Below the pieces are notes generated by a model that made no database searches, was not told where the DNA came from, and saw only the letters and a list, made by a program, of their open reading frames with translations. This document shows positions 1 to 6,840 of a stretch of DNA of 13,141 bases, piece after piece (within the stretch, counting starts at the first letter, position 1; the number at the start of each line of letters is the position of its first letter). The stretch covers positions 1-13,141 of the forward strand of contig JABUTP010000012.1 in NCBI GenBank assembly GCA_021443625.1. Direction: 5' to 3'. The position numbers were made by a program, and so were the translations under genes. Source of the DNA: Bacteroidales bacterium. GTDB lineage: Bacteria; Bacteroidota; Bacteroidia; Bacteroidales; UBA932.

Positions 1-1160
1 ATCCTCACCTGCGTGCGGGAATAGACGTCCCCGTGACGTTTCACAACCGGAGTGTGGTTAAGGCCGGCGTAGTCCAGATAGGGATGCGAATAACGGATGT
101 CCCTGCAGAGTCCCGATGCCTTTGCCGCCATCCCCACGGCTCCGATTTCCACCGCCTGTCCGCGTGTGACAACCCCGGTTCTCTCCAATCTGGACAGCAC
201 GGGCGGAAAACGTTTCAGATGGTTGCTTAGTTCCTCAAAATCCCTGCGGTATCGGGCAAGGACAGTCTCGAGTTGTGCCGCAAGTTCGGAGGTGAAGGGA
301 TATGGTTGGGAAAAGGGCCTGACGCACCCTTTGCCCAAACGGTTGCCGCACCAGCACTGCATGAAGTTGATGATGGGGGTGCGGAGGCGTCCGTAAACCG
401 CCGAGCCGAGCTGGTAGGCCACGTCGCCGCAAATGGCGCTGAGGTCCCCCGTGTGGATGGCTATCCGTTCCAGTTCGGAAGCGAGCATCCGTTCGAGACG
501 GCACCTCTCGGAAACCTTGACGCCGCAAAGGGCCTCCCAGGCGTCTGCAAACGCCACACTGTGGCTCACAGCGGTATCCCCCGCAATAGATTCTGCCAGC
601 AGGGCGCGCTGGTTGAGTCTGGTTTTACCGATAAACTGTTTTTCCACCCCCCGATGCTGATAGCCGAGCATTATCTCAAGATGGAGTATTTTTTCGCCGT
701 TGCAGATGAAGCGGAAATGACCGGGCTCAATGACACCGGCGTGTATGGGGCCAACCCCCACCTGATGCAGCTCCTCCCCTTTTATGTCAAAGAAAGGATA
801 GTTGTCCGGAGCGGTCCGGAGCGGTTTGGGCCACGGATGACCTTCGAATGTTATTCCGGAATTCTCCGCAATCTCCCTTTCAAACCGTTCGAATGCCGTG
901 ATTTCGGCCGACAGGGCGGGCAGAACCGCCCCCGCCTCCACCGTTGCAGACGAAACGGCAATGTCAGAGGTGCTGTCCTCAGCGATGCAGCCCACTATCC
1001 GAAGCCGCCCATCCTCCGTTGGCATGGCGAAATAAGCCGCAATATGGTTGCTCTCTTCCGCCATCAGGGTGAGCATCTCCTCTCTGAAAGCGTCGTAGCC
1101 GAGTGTGGGTATCTTTGCAACAGCCACCGGCTCGCAGTTTTTAATACAGATATGATTCAT
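1..1160 (-). CDS. Group 4 hydrogenase-like large subunit (HyfG position, Ehr type lacking the L1 cysteines), partial
   Basis: Open frame of 386 codons from ATG at 1160 running off the left edge, so the C-terminus is missing. Residues 1-105 or so resemble a reduced NuoC (30 kDa) domain ending in a HPWPKPLR motif. The NuoD/hydrogenase large-subunit domain follows, with GPIHAGVIEPGHFRF near residues 127-141 and LGYQHRGVEK near 168-177. The family L1 motif R-x-C-G-x-C, which supplies two ligands of the NiFe centre, reads S-I-A-G-D-T at 191-196: both cysteines are replaced (Ala193, Thr196). The next block, ELERIAIHTGDLSAICGDVAY, is well kept, so this is substitution rather than frame damage. E. 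coli HycE is about 570 residues, so roughly a quarter or more lies outside, including the C-terminal Cys pair, which cannot be judged. It starts 9 bp after the hyfF-like gene. By family it should sit on the cytoplasmic side of a membrane complex and couple electron transfer to ion pumping. A NiFe hydrogenase role is unlikely; the Ehr family (EhrL) fits best. Confidence 0.88.
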   Translation of the reverse strand, partial: MNHICIKNCEPVAVAKIPTLGYDAFREEMLTLMAEESNHIAAYFAMPTEDGRLRIVGCIAEDSTSDIAVSSATVEAGAVLPALSAEITAFERFEREIAENSGITFEGHPWPKPLRTAPDNYPFFDIKGEELHQVGVGPIHAGVIEPGHFRFICNGEKILHLEIMLGYQHRGVEKQFIGKTRLNQRALLAESIAGDTAVSHSVAFADAWEALCGVKVSERCRLERMLASELERIAIHTGDLSAICGDVAYQLGSAVYGRLRTPIINFMQCWCGNRLGKGCVRPFSQPYPFTSELAAQLETVLARYRRDFEELSNHLKRFPPVLSRLERTGVVTRGQAVEIGAVGMAAKASGLCRDIRYSHPYLDYAGLNHTPVVKRHGDVYSRTQVR

Positions 1161-1169
1161 AACAGCTTC

Positions 1170-2597
1170 TTATCTTACAAATGCGGCGGCCTCCCCTATC
1201 AACTCCATTACTGCCGGCGGGGCGGCATAACCGATATAGATGGCAACGGCAAACAGCAACAGTTGCGTAACCGACTCCCAGGGTGAAATGCGTACTGCAG
1301 AAGGCAAATTGTCCTGCGGCAGGGGGATGAATATGATTTTAAGGAAATTCCGCACAAAAGCCCATATCAGAACAGTCAGGAGAATGAGAGCCAATGCCAG
1401 CAGGGCGAAATGCCCCGCCCCGAACATTGCCTTGAAGATCATGAATTCGCTCACGAAGAGTCCCGACGGCGGAACCGCCACAATGCTGACAACTCCCAGA
1501 AGCAGCACCATCGCCCCGAAAGGGTAGTAATTGAAATACCCTCCCATAGCATCGGCCATCTTCGATTTGAACACCCTGTAAAGTTGGTTGAAATGGAGGA
1601 ACAGACCCGACTTTACAAAGGTGTGCATCACTATGTGCAGGATGGCGGCGTAACACCCCACCCTTCCGGCAGCGATGCCCAGCGTGACGATGGCCATATG
1701 CTCAATGCCCGAATAAGCCAGCATACGCTTTATGTTGCGCACCCTCAGCATATAGGCGGTTGCCACAAACAGGGTTATGAAGGCCAGCACTGTGAGCAGC
1801 ACGCGGCTCCAGGAGCACAACGGAGTGGCCGAAACCACCGAATATGTCCTGTAAATCCCCACGAATCCCAGATTGACCAGCACCGAGGCCAGCAGTGCCG
1901 CGATGGGTGCCGGAGCATTGTCCTTGGCATCTATCCCGGCGGTGAACATAGGGAAAAGCCCCATCTTGGCGGTGTAGCCCACCACTATGAATATGAACCC
2001 GAGTTTCAGCCAGAACCCGTCGAGCGCGGCGGCGTGCAGGGCAAGCGATTCATAACTGAGGTCGGACGAGCCGGCGTGAAGGAGCGAAAGGCTTATGAGC
2101 AGAATACCTATGAAGACAAAGGTCACGCTTATGGCGCACACGAACACGTATTTCCAGGTCCCCTCCAGTGCCTGACGGTTGCGGTGGTGGTAGATTAGCA
2201 TTGCGGCGCTGAGGGTCGTAACCTCGGTGAAAACCCAGGTCAGGGCGATATGGTTGCTGAGATACCCAAGCGAAAGCGCAGCAATCAGCAACACGTATGA
2301 CGCCGCATAAATCGAGCACGACGAAGCGTCCGCCCGGTCTTCCCGGAGATAGAGGCCGCTGTGGATGGTGGTGGGAAGAACCACTATTGCAAGGCAGGAG
2401 AGCATCAGGAGTCCGAGGGCGTCGGCGGTGAAGAAACCGGCGACCGTCACCCCTTTGTTGAATAATGCCCAACCCGAGAAGAACAATTGGAAGGCCACAA
2501 AGCAGAATGTGGAGACGGCGGCCACCCCTTTGCGCCTAATGACAAACGGAAGGGCGGCGCAGACTATTGCCGCTAAAATGTATATTGTGATCACCAT
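1170..2597 (-). CDS. hyfF: HyfF-like proton-translocating membrane subunit (NuoM/NuoN-type antiporter module)
   Basis: 475-residue, strongly hydrophobic protein of the proton-conducting (Mrp/complex I antiporter) family; E. coli HyfF is slightly longer. It would be one of two ion-channel modules in the membrane arm. The conserved transmembrane glutamate is Glu125 (VFTEVTTLSAAML) and the conserved lysine is Lys211 (YTAKMGLFPM). The later blocks LLAY-S-x-E-H-M (here RMLAYSGIEHM) and PPSGLFVSEFMIFKA are also kept and are HyfF-like. One oddity: the family HTWLPDAH segment after the lysine is degenerate here (FTAGIDAK, residues 218-225), whereas the HyfB-like paralogue keeps it. It starts 4 bp after the hyfE-like stop and ends 9 bp before the large-subunit gene, so co-translation in one operon is likely. 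Assignment to HyfF rather than NuoN rests on the neighbours and the C-terminal motif. Confidence 0.9.
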   Translation of the reverse strand: MVITIYILAAIVCAALPFVIRRKGVAAVSTFCFVAFQLFFSGWALFNKGVTVAGFFTADALGLLMLSCLAIVVLPTTIHSGLYLREDRADASSCSIYAASYVLLIAALSLGYLSNHIALTWVFTEVTTLSAAMLIYHHRNRQALEGTWKYVFVCAISVTFVFIGILLISLSLLHAGSSDLSYESLALHAAALDGFWLKLGFIFIVVGYTAKMGLFPMFTAGIDAKDNAPAPIAALLASVLVNLGFVGIYRTYSVVSATPLCSWSRVLLTVLAFITLFVATAYMLRVRNIKRMLAYSGIEHMAIVTLGIAAGRVGCYAAILHIVMHTFVKSGLFLHFNQLYRVFKSKMADAMGGYFNYYPFGAMVLLLGVVSIVAVPPSGLFVSEFMIFKAMFGAGHFALLALALILLTVLIWAFVRNFLKIIFIPLPQDNLPSAVRISPWESVTQLLLFAVAIYIGYAAPPAVMELIGEAAAFVR

Positions 2598-2601
2598 AGT
2601 C

Positions 2602-3231
2602 TTAATCTTTCAGTTCGGTCAAATCCTCCACGTCAGCATCCCGGAACACGTCTCCAATCTTGTTGATGAATATGCCGAGAATCAGGACACTGGCAAAAAT
2701 ATCGAGCATCACCCCGAGGTTTATCAGAAGGGGCATTTCGTTGCCGACAGCGAGGGCAAGCACCGTCACCCCGTTTTCAATGACCATATAGCCCATCACG
2801 TGCGAGAGCAGCTTGCGGCGGGAGGCGATAAAATATAGGCCGAAGAATATCGCCGAAACGGCAGCCACGAAGAACGTCTTGTCCAGGAATGAATCGTTTA
2901 TCATTTCCGCCAGCAGAAAACTTCCCACCACAATCAATGCCGTTATGATCAGAGAGACAAAATGCGGCAGGAACGGCTCCGCCTCGCGGGTGATGTGGTT
3001 GCGGTTGATGGTGTGCAGCAGGACTGCCGGCACCGCCACCGATTTGAACGCGAGGGTTTCGAGCAGAATCCACACCAGGTTGAACGCATTCATCTCCTTC
3101 AATTGCAGCACTGCCACCACAAAGAGCAGGACACCCTGGACTGCAAGAATCTTGACATAACTTCTCATTCGGTTGGCTATCGCCATATAGAGAAGCGTCA
3201 TCAGAAAAACTATGAGAACTATATCTGTCAT
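2602..3231 (-). CDS. hyfE: HyfE-like membrane subunit (NuoK-containing)
   Basis: 209-residue integral membrane protein, close in length to E. coli HyfE (216). The N-terminal part has hydrophobic helices and the segment LLETLAFKSVAVPAVLL (residues 56-72). The C-terminal part resembles NuoK: a buried glutamate in GYMVIENGV (Glu152), then INLGVMLDIFASVLILGIFI. By family it belongs to the membrane arm linking the NuoH-like subunit to the antiporter modules and may carry a proton path through Glu58, Lys63 and Glu152 (inferred). Start ATG at 3231, 2 bp after the stop of the hyfC-like gene; the stop lies 4 bp before the hyfF-like ATG. The acidic C-terminal tail (DVFRDADVEDLTELKD) should lie at the membrane surface. 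HyfE is absent from minimal E. coli FHL-1 (hyc) complexes, so its presence points to the hydrogenase-4/Ehr branch. Confidence 0.9.
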   Translation of the reverse strand: MTDIVLIVFLMTLLYMAIANRMRSYVKILAVQGVLLFVVAVLQLKEMNAFNLVWILLETLAFKSVAVPAVLLHTINRNHITREAEPFLPHFVSLIITALIVVGSFLLAEMINDSFLDKTFFVAAVSAIFFGLYFIASRRKLLSHVMGYMVIENGVTVLALAVGNEMPLLINLGVMLDIFASVLILGIFINKIGDVFRDADVEDLTELKD

Positions 3232-3233
3232 CG

Positions 3234-4139
3234 CTAACTGAAATTGCCGGCGGCCAGAAGGACACCGAATATTACAAGGAGGGCCACCGAAGTGAGGGCG
3301 AATATGAACTGCGGATTATGGTTCATTCGGAACCGCGCCGTAAAGGACTCAATGAGCCCTATCGCCACCGCCGAAACCGCCTGCACCCCAAAGAACAGGG
3401 GCACCGCCCACACGGTGGGGATGCTGCCTATGAACAGGTTGGCTATAATAGCGGAGTACATTGCAAACTTGACATATCCCGTGGAGAGGATGAGTCCCAG
3501 GTCGAATCCGCTGTTGTCCAGAATCATAACCTCGTGAATCATCGTGAGTTCGAGGTGGGTTTTGGGGTCATCCACCGGCAGGCGGCTGTTTTCTATAAGT
3601 TCCAGCACCAGAAAAACCGCCGCAGCGACGAAAGCGATGGCGTAACTCAAGGCACCGCTGAGGTGGATTGCCGAAAAGATATCCGCGAACGACGAATGTC
3701 CCGTCAGAAGCGCCAGTGAGCCGACGGTCATAAAGAAAGCGGGTTCGGCCAGCATAGAATAGAGCGATTCGCGCGCCGCACCCATCCCTTCGAAACTCGA
3801 TCCGGTGTCAAGGGCGCCGATGATGCAGAAAAACTTGCCGAGCGCGAGAATATAGGCAAAGAAGACGAAATCCCCTTCAAAAGAGAATATCCCTCCGCGT
3901 TCACCGAAAGGAACAACCGAGCAGGCCATCAGCACCGAAGCTAAATAGACAATGGGGGCGGCCCTGAACACCCACCCGGTGGTGGTGCTATAGACGGTGC
4001 CTTTGCGGAAGAGACGCCACACGTCCTTTATGGGTTGAAAAATGCCGGGTCCCCTCCTTCCCGAGCAGACGCTCTTGGTCCGGATTATCAGACCGTTGAA
4101 AAAGAGGGCGGAAATTATAATGAGAACAAAACTGATCAT
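3234..4139 (-). CDS. hyfC: HyfC-like / NuoH-like membrane-anchor subunit
   Basis: 301-residue membrane protein of the NuoH/HycD/HyfC family, near the usual length of about 310. It is the subunit that, in complex I and group 4 hydrogenases, joins the catalytic arm to the ion-pumping membrane arm. Visible signatures are GPGIFQPIKDVWRLFRKG (residues 30-47, family form YQP-x-x-D-x-x-K-L), GSSFEGMGAARESL (113-126), and the acidic loop ELIENSRLPVDDP (180-192) followed by HLELTMIHEVMILDNSGFDL (195-214). The charged residues of the proposed quinone/energy-transfer site are therefore kept, arguing that the complex is functional even though the large subunit lacks L1 cysteines. It starts 3 bp after the hyfB-like stop and ends 2 bp before the hyfE-like start. 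Confidence 0.93.
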   Translation of the reverse strand: MISFVLIIISALFFNGLIIRTKSVCSGRRGPGIFQPIKDVWRLFRKGTVYSTTTGWVFRAAPIVYLASVLMACSVVPFGERGGIFSFEGDFVFFAYILALGKFFCIIGALDTGSSFEGMGAARESLYSMLAEPAFFMTVGSLALLTGHSSFADIFSAIHLSGALSYAIAFVAAAVFLVLELIENSRLPVDDPKTHLELTMIHEVMILDNSGFDLGLILSTGYVKFAMYSAIIANLFIGSIPTVWAVPLFFGVQAVSAVAIGLIESFTARFRMNHNPQFIFALTSVALLVIFGVLLAAGNFS

Positions 4140-4142
4140 ACC

Positions 4143-5945
4143 CTATGCAAATATCAATGTCAAAACGACGGCCAGAACTATGCAAACTATTCCGTAAAGG
4201 ATGTAATATTGCAGATGACCGTTCTGCAGAAACGAGAACTTGTCCATGAACCGCCTGTACCCGTTGAGCGGCTTTTCTATAAAATTCCGTTCCAGGGCAT
4301 CGTAGCTATCCGATTCGAAAGAGGCCTCATCGGGGAACACCCCCTGAATCTCATCCCCGCGGTTCCCGCCTCCCAGAATGCCCGAGAAGAGTTCCGCGTA
4401 GGTGCGGGTATATGAAGTGGCGGTGTATTGGATGCGGGAGGTCGGTGCAGTATAGCCGCACCCCCAGGTCTCCCCTTCCCTTACCTTTTTCCCCCTGTTG
4501 GCCAATGCCCTCACTGCAAACAGGAGTGCAATCAGCCCCACGGCGGCAATTGCCGCCCTGCTCACACCGACGGTCCAGCGGGCCACATCCATCGTATCGG
4601 ACGCCGTACCGGGAAAACAGTCAATGGCACCGGCAGCAAGATTAACGTACAATTGGGGAAACAACCCTATGGAGAGCATCACTGCTGCAGAGAGGGCAAG
4701 GGGCCAGTGGCGGCTCCAGCCGAACTCCTTTGCTGGCGGGATGTCGGTGCGGGGAGTACCGAGGAACACTATTCCAAAGGCTTTGGTGAAGCATAGGATG
4801 GCGAGTCCGCCCACCAGCACGAGGGCTATTATGGCAAACGCGGCGCCCACTGCACCGGCGGCATCGGCAGTACCGAGCCATCTGAACATGCCGAGATAGA
4901 CCGACATCTCCGAAATGAAACCATTCATGGGGGGAAGGCCGCAGATGGCCACCGACGACAGCAGGAAAAAGAGTGCCGTTACCGGAAGCCTCTTGGCCAG
5001 ACCTCCCAACTTCTCGACATTGAGAGTGTGGGTTGCCTGATAGACGTTGCCAGCAGTGAAGAAGAGGGACGACTTGAAAAGGGCGTGGTTCAAGGTGTGA
5101 AGCAGAGCCCCCGCAAATCCGGCGGTTGCAATGTAAGGATTGGCGGTGCCGGCTCCGATGCAGCCTATCCCAATCCCCATACCAATTATACCGATGTTCT
5201 CTATGCTGTGATAAGCCAGAAGCCGCTTGAGATTGTGCTGCATGATGGCCAGCATCACTCCGTAGAGGGCGCTGACAGCAGACACGGCAAGAATGACGTA
5301 CCCTGCGGCTTCAAGGTCAATGGTTGTCAGGGAAATTGTCCTCAATATCCCATAGATGCCTATCTTTATGATGACTCCGGACATTACCCCCGAGATGTGG
5401 GCGGGAGCTGCGGGATGGGCCTTGGGCAGCCAGGTGTGGAACGGCACGAAGCCCGCCTTCACTGCAAATCCGGCAAGGATGAGCACTATGGGCCAGGCGC
5501 TGCCGTTGTATTTTGCGATGTTTTCAAAATCGTACGAGCCGGTCTGGTGGGCGATGGCAATGAATCCGACGCTCAAGAGTGCCACCGAGATGTGGGATTG
5601 GATAAAAAAGTTGATGCCCGCCTCCACCACCTCCTTTCTCCAGCTTTCAAAGATTATCAGCATAAAACTGCTGAGGGCCATAATCTCCCAGCATACCAGA
5701 AAGGCCAGAGTGTTGCGCACTACGCAGAGAGCCAGCATCGACAGGAAGCATACGGCATAATGCACCCAATGCAACCTGACGTGGGGACGGTATTCGCCGT
5801 AATGTTTCATATAGCCGATGCCGTAAGCCAGGCCACACCCGAACACGAGGCATATTATGGCCATGAACCACAGCGAAAGGGAATCGGCCACCAACCTCAC
5901 ATCACCGATAAACGGACCGCAGTGCAACAAAAATGAAAAATCCAT
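4143..5945 (-). CDS. hyfB: HyfB-like proton-translocating membrane subunit (NuoL-type)
   Basis: 600-residue polytopic protein of the proton-conducting membrane transporter family; E. coli HyfB is 672. Conserved channel residues are present: Glu87 in LVCWEIMALSSF and Lys163 in FAVKAGFVPFHTWLPKAH. LLAYHSIENIGIIGMGIGIG, the LNHALFKSSLFFTAGNV segment and PPMNGFISEM follow. The C-terminal soluble extension has the HyfB/HycC signature WGCGY...RIQYTATSYTRTYAELF, then a final transmembrane helix. It begins directly with the segment VRLVADSLSLWFMAIICLVFG, so the first helix seen in some homologues is short or absent. The start ATG at 5945 lies only 4 bp after the tcdA stop, which places it second in the unit. 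Function as a H+ or Na+ channel is inferred from family; the ion cannot be told from sequence. Confidence 0.93.
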   Translation of the reverse strand: MDFSFLLHCGPFIGDVRLVADSLSLWFMAIICLVFGCGLAYGIGYMKHYGEYRPHVRLHWVHYAVCFLSMLALCVVRNTLAFLVCWEIMALSSFMLIIFESWRKEVVEAGINFFIQSHISVALLSVGFIAIAHQTGSYDFENIAKYNGSAWPIVLILAGFAVKAGFVPFHTWLPKAHPAAPAHISGVMSGVIIKIGIYGILRTISLTTIDLEAAGYVILAVSAVSALYGVMLAIMQHNLKRLLAYHSIENIGIIGMGIGIGCIGAGTANPYIATAGFAGALLHTLNHALFKSSLFFTAGNVYQATHTLNVEKLGGLAKRLPVTALFFLLSSVAICGLPPMNGFISEMSVYLGMFRWLGTADAAGAVGAAFAIIALVLVGGLAILCFTKAFGIVFLGTPRTDIPPAKEFGWSRHWPLALSAAVMLSIGLFPQLYVNLAAGAIDCFPGTASDTMDVARWTVGVSRAAIAAVGLIALLFAVRALANRGKKVREGETWGCGYTAPTSRIQYTATSYTRTYAELFSGILGGGNRGDEIQGVFPDEASFESDSYDALERNFIEKPLNGYRRFMDKFSFLQNGHLQYYILYGIVCIVLAVVLTLIFA

Positions 5946-5949
5946 AGTT

Positions 5950-6705
5950 TTATTTGTCTATTGACTTTTGATAGATATCCTTAATCACCAATCCTGAAAG
6001 GGTAAAGCCGAAGATGGCAGTGATGTGGGCGGTGGTGCCGTTGATGACTTTCTTTGAGGGCAATTCCCCCTCAAAAGCCACGTCACGACACGACATCTCC
6101 CCCAAATTGTCCAGAACCTCATCGTCATATACGCAAAGGAATTTCTTGGAAGGCAGCACCCCGCCGCGGCGGATTTTCTTGCGCAGGGCGAACCCCATCG
6201 GGCATCCCCGCACATCCCAAAACTCGGCCACCCTGATTTTTGTGGGATCGACCTTGACGGCAGCCCCCATCGACGAGAAAAATATCGCGGGGGTTGAGGT
6301 CGCCTTCAGAATGAGGGCAATCTTGTCTTTAAGACTGTCTATGGCGTCTATGATGTAATCGTAGGTTTCAAGGTGGAACTCACCGCTGCTCTCCTCGGAA
6401 AAGGTCTTGGCAAGAGCTGTGATTTCGGCATCGGGATTGATTTCAAGCAGACGTTCGCGAAGGACCTCCACCTTGGGGCGACCCACAGTCCGGGAGGTGG
6501 CCATAAGCTGCCGGTTGATGTTTGTGGGGCAGACTCTGTCAGAATCCACTATTGTAATGTGGCTTATTCCGGAACGGACCAGCCCTTCGGCACACCAGCT
6601 TCCCACTCCGCCGCATCCTATGAGGATAACCCTCGTAGATGCCATCCGGGCCATTGCATCATCCCCCAATAGAAGGTGTGTCCTGCTAAGAGAAGCTTTT
6701 ACCAT
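5950..6705 (-). CDS. tcdA: tRNA threonylcarbamoyladenosine dehydratase (TcdA/CsdL, ThiF/E1-like)
   Basis: 251 residues if started at ATG 6705 (E. coli TcdA is 268). It is an E1-like ATP-dependent enzyme that cyclises t6A37 of ANN-decoding tRNAs to ct6A. Evidence: an N-terminal SRTHLLLGDDAM block, the Rossmann ATP-binding loop GCGGVGSW (residues 30-37), and the adenylation motif DSDRVCPTNINRQ (54-66). DYIIDAIDSLKDK and a C-terminal TAHITAIFGFTLSGLVIKD block close the domain. The frame stays open upstream to an ATG at 6831, but the extra 42 residues do not look like the family and span a perfect Bacteroides -7 promoter box, so the internal start is preferred. It is preceded by A-rich TTTTTTTAAGAAA. 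It ends 4 bp before the hyfB-like gene, so tcdA appears to lead the Ehr-like transcript. A different ThiF/MoeB-type substrate is possible but the motif set favours TcdA. Confidence 0.9.
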   Translation of the reverse strand: MVKASLSRTHLLLGDDAMARMASTRVILIGCGGVGSWCAEGLVRSGISHITIVDSDRVCPTNINRQLMATSRTVGRPKVEVLRERLLEINPDAEITALAKTFSEESSGEFHLETYDYIIDAIDSLKDKIALILKATSTPAIFFSSMGAAVKVDPTKIRVAEFWDVRGCPMGFALRKKIRRGGVLPSKKFLCVYDDEVLDNLGEMSCRDVAFEGELPSKKVINGTTAHITAIFGFTLSGLVIKDIYQKSIDK

Positions 6706-6725
6706 TTTCTTAAAAAAACCGGGCG

Positions 6726-6733
6726 CAAATATA
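6726..6733 (-). promoter_or_regulatory. Bacteroides-type -7 box of the tcdA/Ehr-like unit
   Basis: On the minus strand these bases read TATATTTG, an exact match to the Bacteroidota -7 consensus TAnnTTTG. Transcription would begin close to 6720, leaving a leader of about 15 nt before the ATG at 6705. No good TTTG -33 element lies 19-21 bp upstream, so the promoter may be weak or activator-assisted. The box lies inside the over-long version of the tcdA frame. Confidence 0.5.
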
Positions 6734-6739
6734 GTGGTA

Positions 6740-6788
6740 TTTGTCGAATTTTGAGAATGTTTGTCAATCCATATTGCAAATACGACAA
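6740..6788. repeat. Repeated TTTGTC / CGACAA motifs in the divergent intergenic region
   Basis: TTTGTC occurs at 6740-6745 and again at 6760-6765, exactly 20 bp apart (two helical turns), with a third TTG in the same phase at 6751. The inverse of the first copy, CGACAA, lies at 6783-6788. The group sits between the tcdA promoter box and the candidate susC promoter, where an operator for one or both directions would be expected. AT-rich DNA produces such short repeats by chance, so this is tentative. Confidence 0.25.
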
Positions 6789-6804
6789 TAATTCTCCAAA
6801 TTTG
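6773..6804 (+). promoter_or_regulatory. Candidate susC promoter (-33 ATTG, -7 CAAATTTG)
   Basis: CAAATTTG at 6797-6804 matches the Bacteroidota -7 consensus TAnnTTTG at all but the first base. ATTG at 6773-6776 lies 20 bp upstream, the right spacing for a -33 TTTG element, again with one mismatch. A start near 6811 would give a leader of about 30 nt to the susC ATG. The -7 box overlaps a perfect 10-bp palindrome CCAAATTTGG (6796-6805). Both elements are imperfect, so the call is weak. Confidence 0.28.
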
Positions 6805-6840
6805 GTGGAACTTTGCTACTTCACTAATCATAAATAAACT

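Noticed and set aside
1..1160. Reading the large subunit as NuoCD of a standard complex I
   Set aside because: The GPIHAGVIEPGHFRF and HRGVEK blocks together with HyfB/HyfE/HyfF-like neighbours point to the group 4 hydrogenase/Ehr branch rather than a nuo operon.
273..1286. 337-codon open frame on the plus strand
   Set aside because: It lies antisense to the large-subunit and hyfF-like genes, which have clear family motifs; composition and lack of recognisable domains fit a mirror frame in GC-biased coding DNA.
1410..2198. 262-codon open frame on the plus strand, rich in His/Glu
   Set aside because: Antisense to the hyfF-like membrane protein gene; the polar composition is what the opposite strand of hydrophobic codons gives.
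5028..5936. 302-codon open frame on the plus strand
   Set aside because: Fully antisense to the hyfB-like gene; Cys/His/Gly-rich with no domain and no start context, so a shadow frame.
6760..6767. TTGACA on the minus strand as a sigma-70 -35 element for tcdA
   Set aside because: It is 28 bp from the TATATT of the -7 box, far beyond a usual spacer, and Bacteroidota promoters use a different -33 element.
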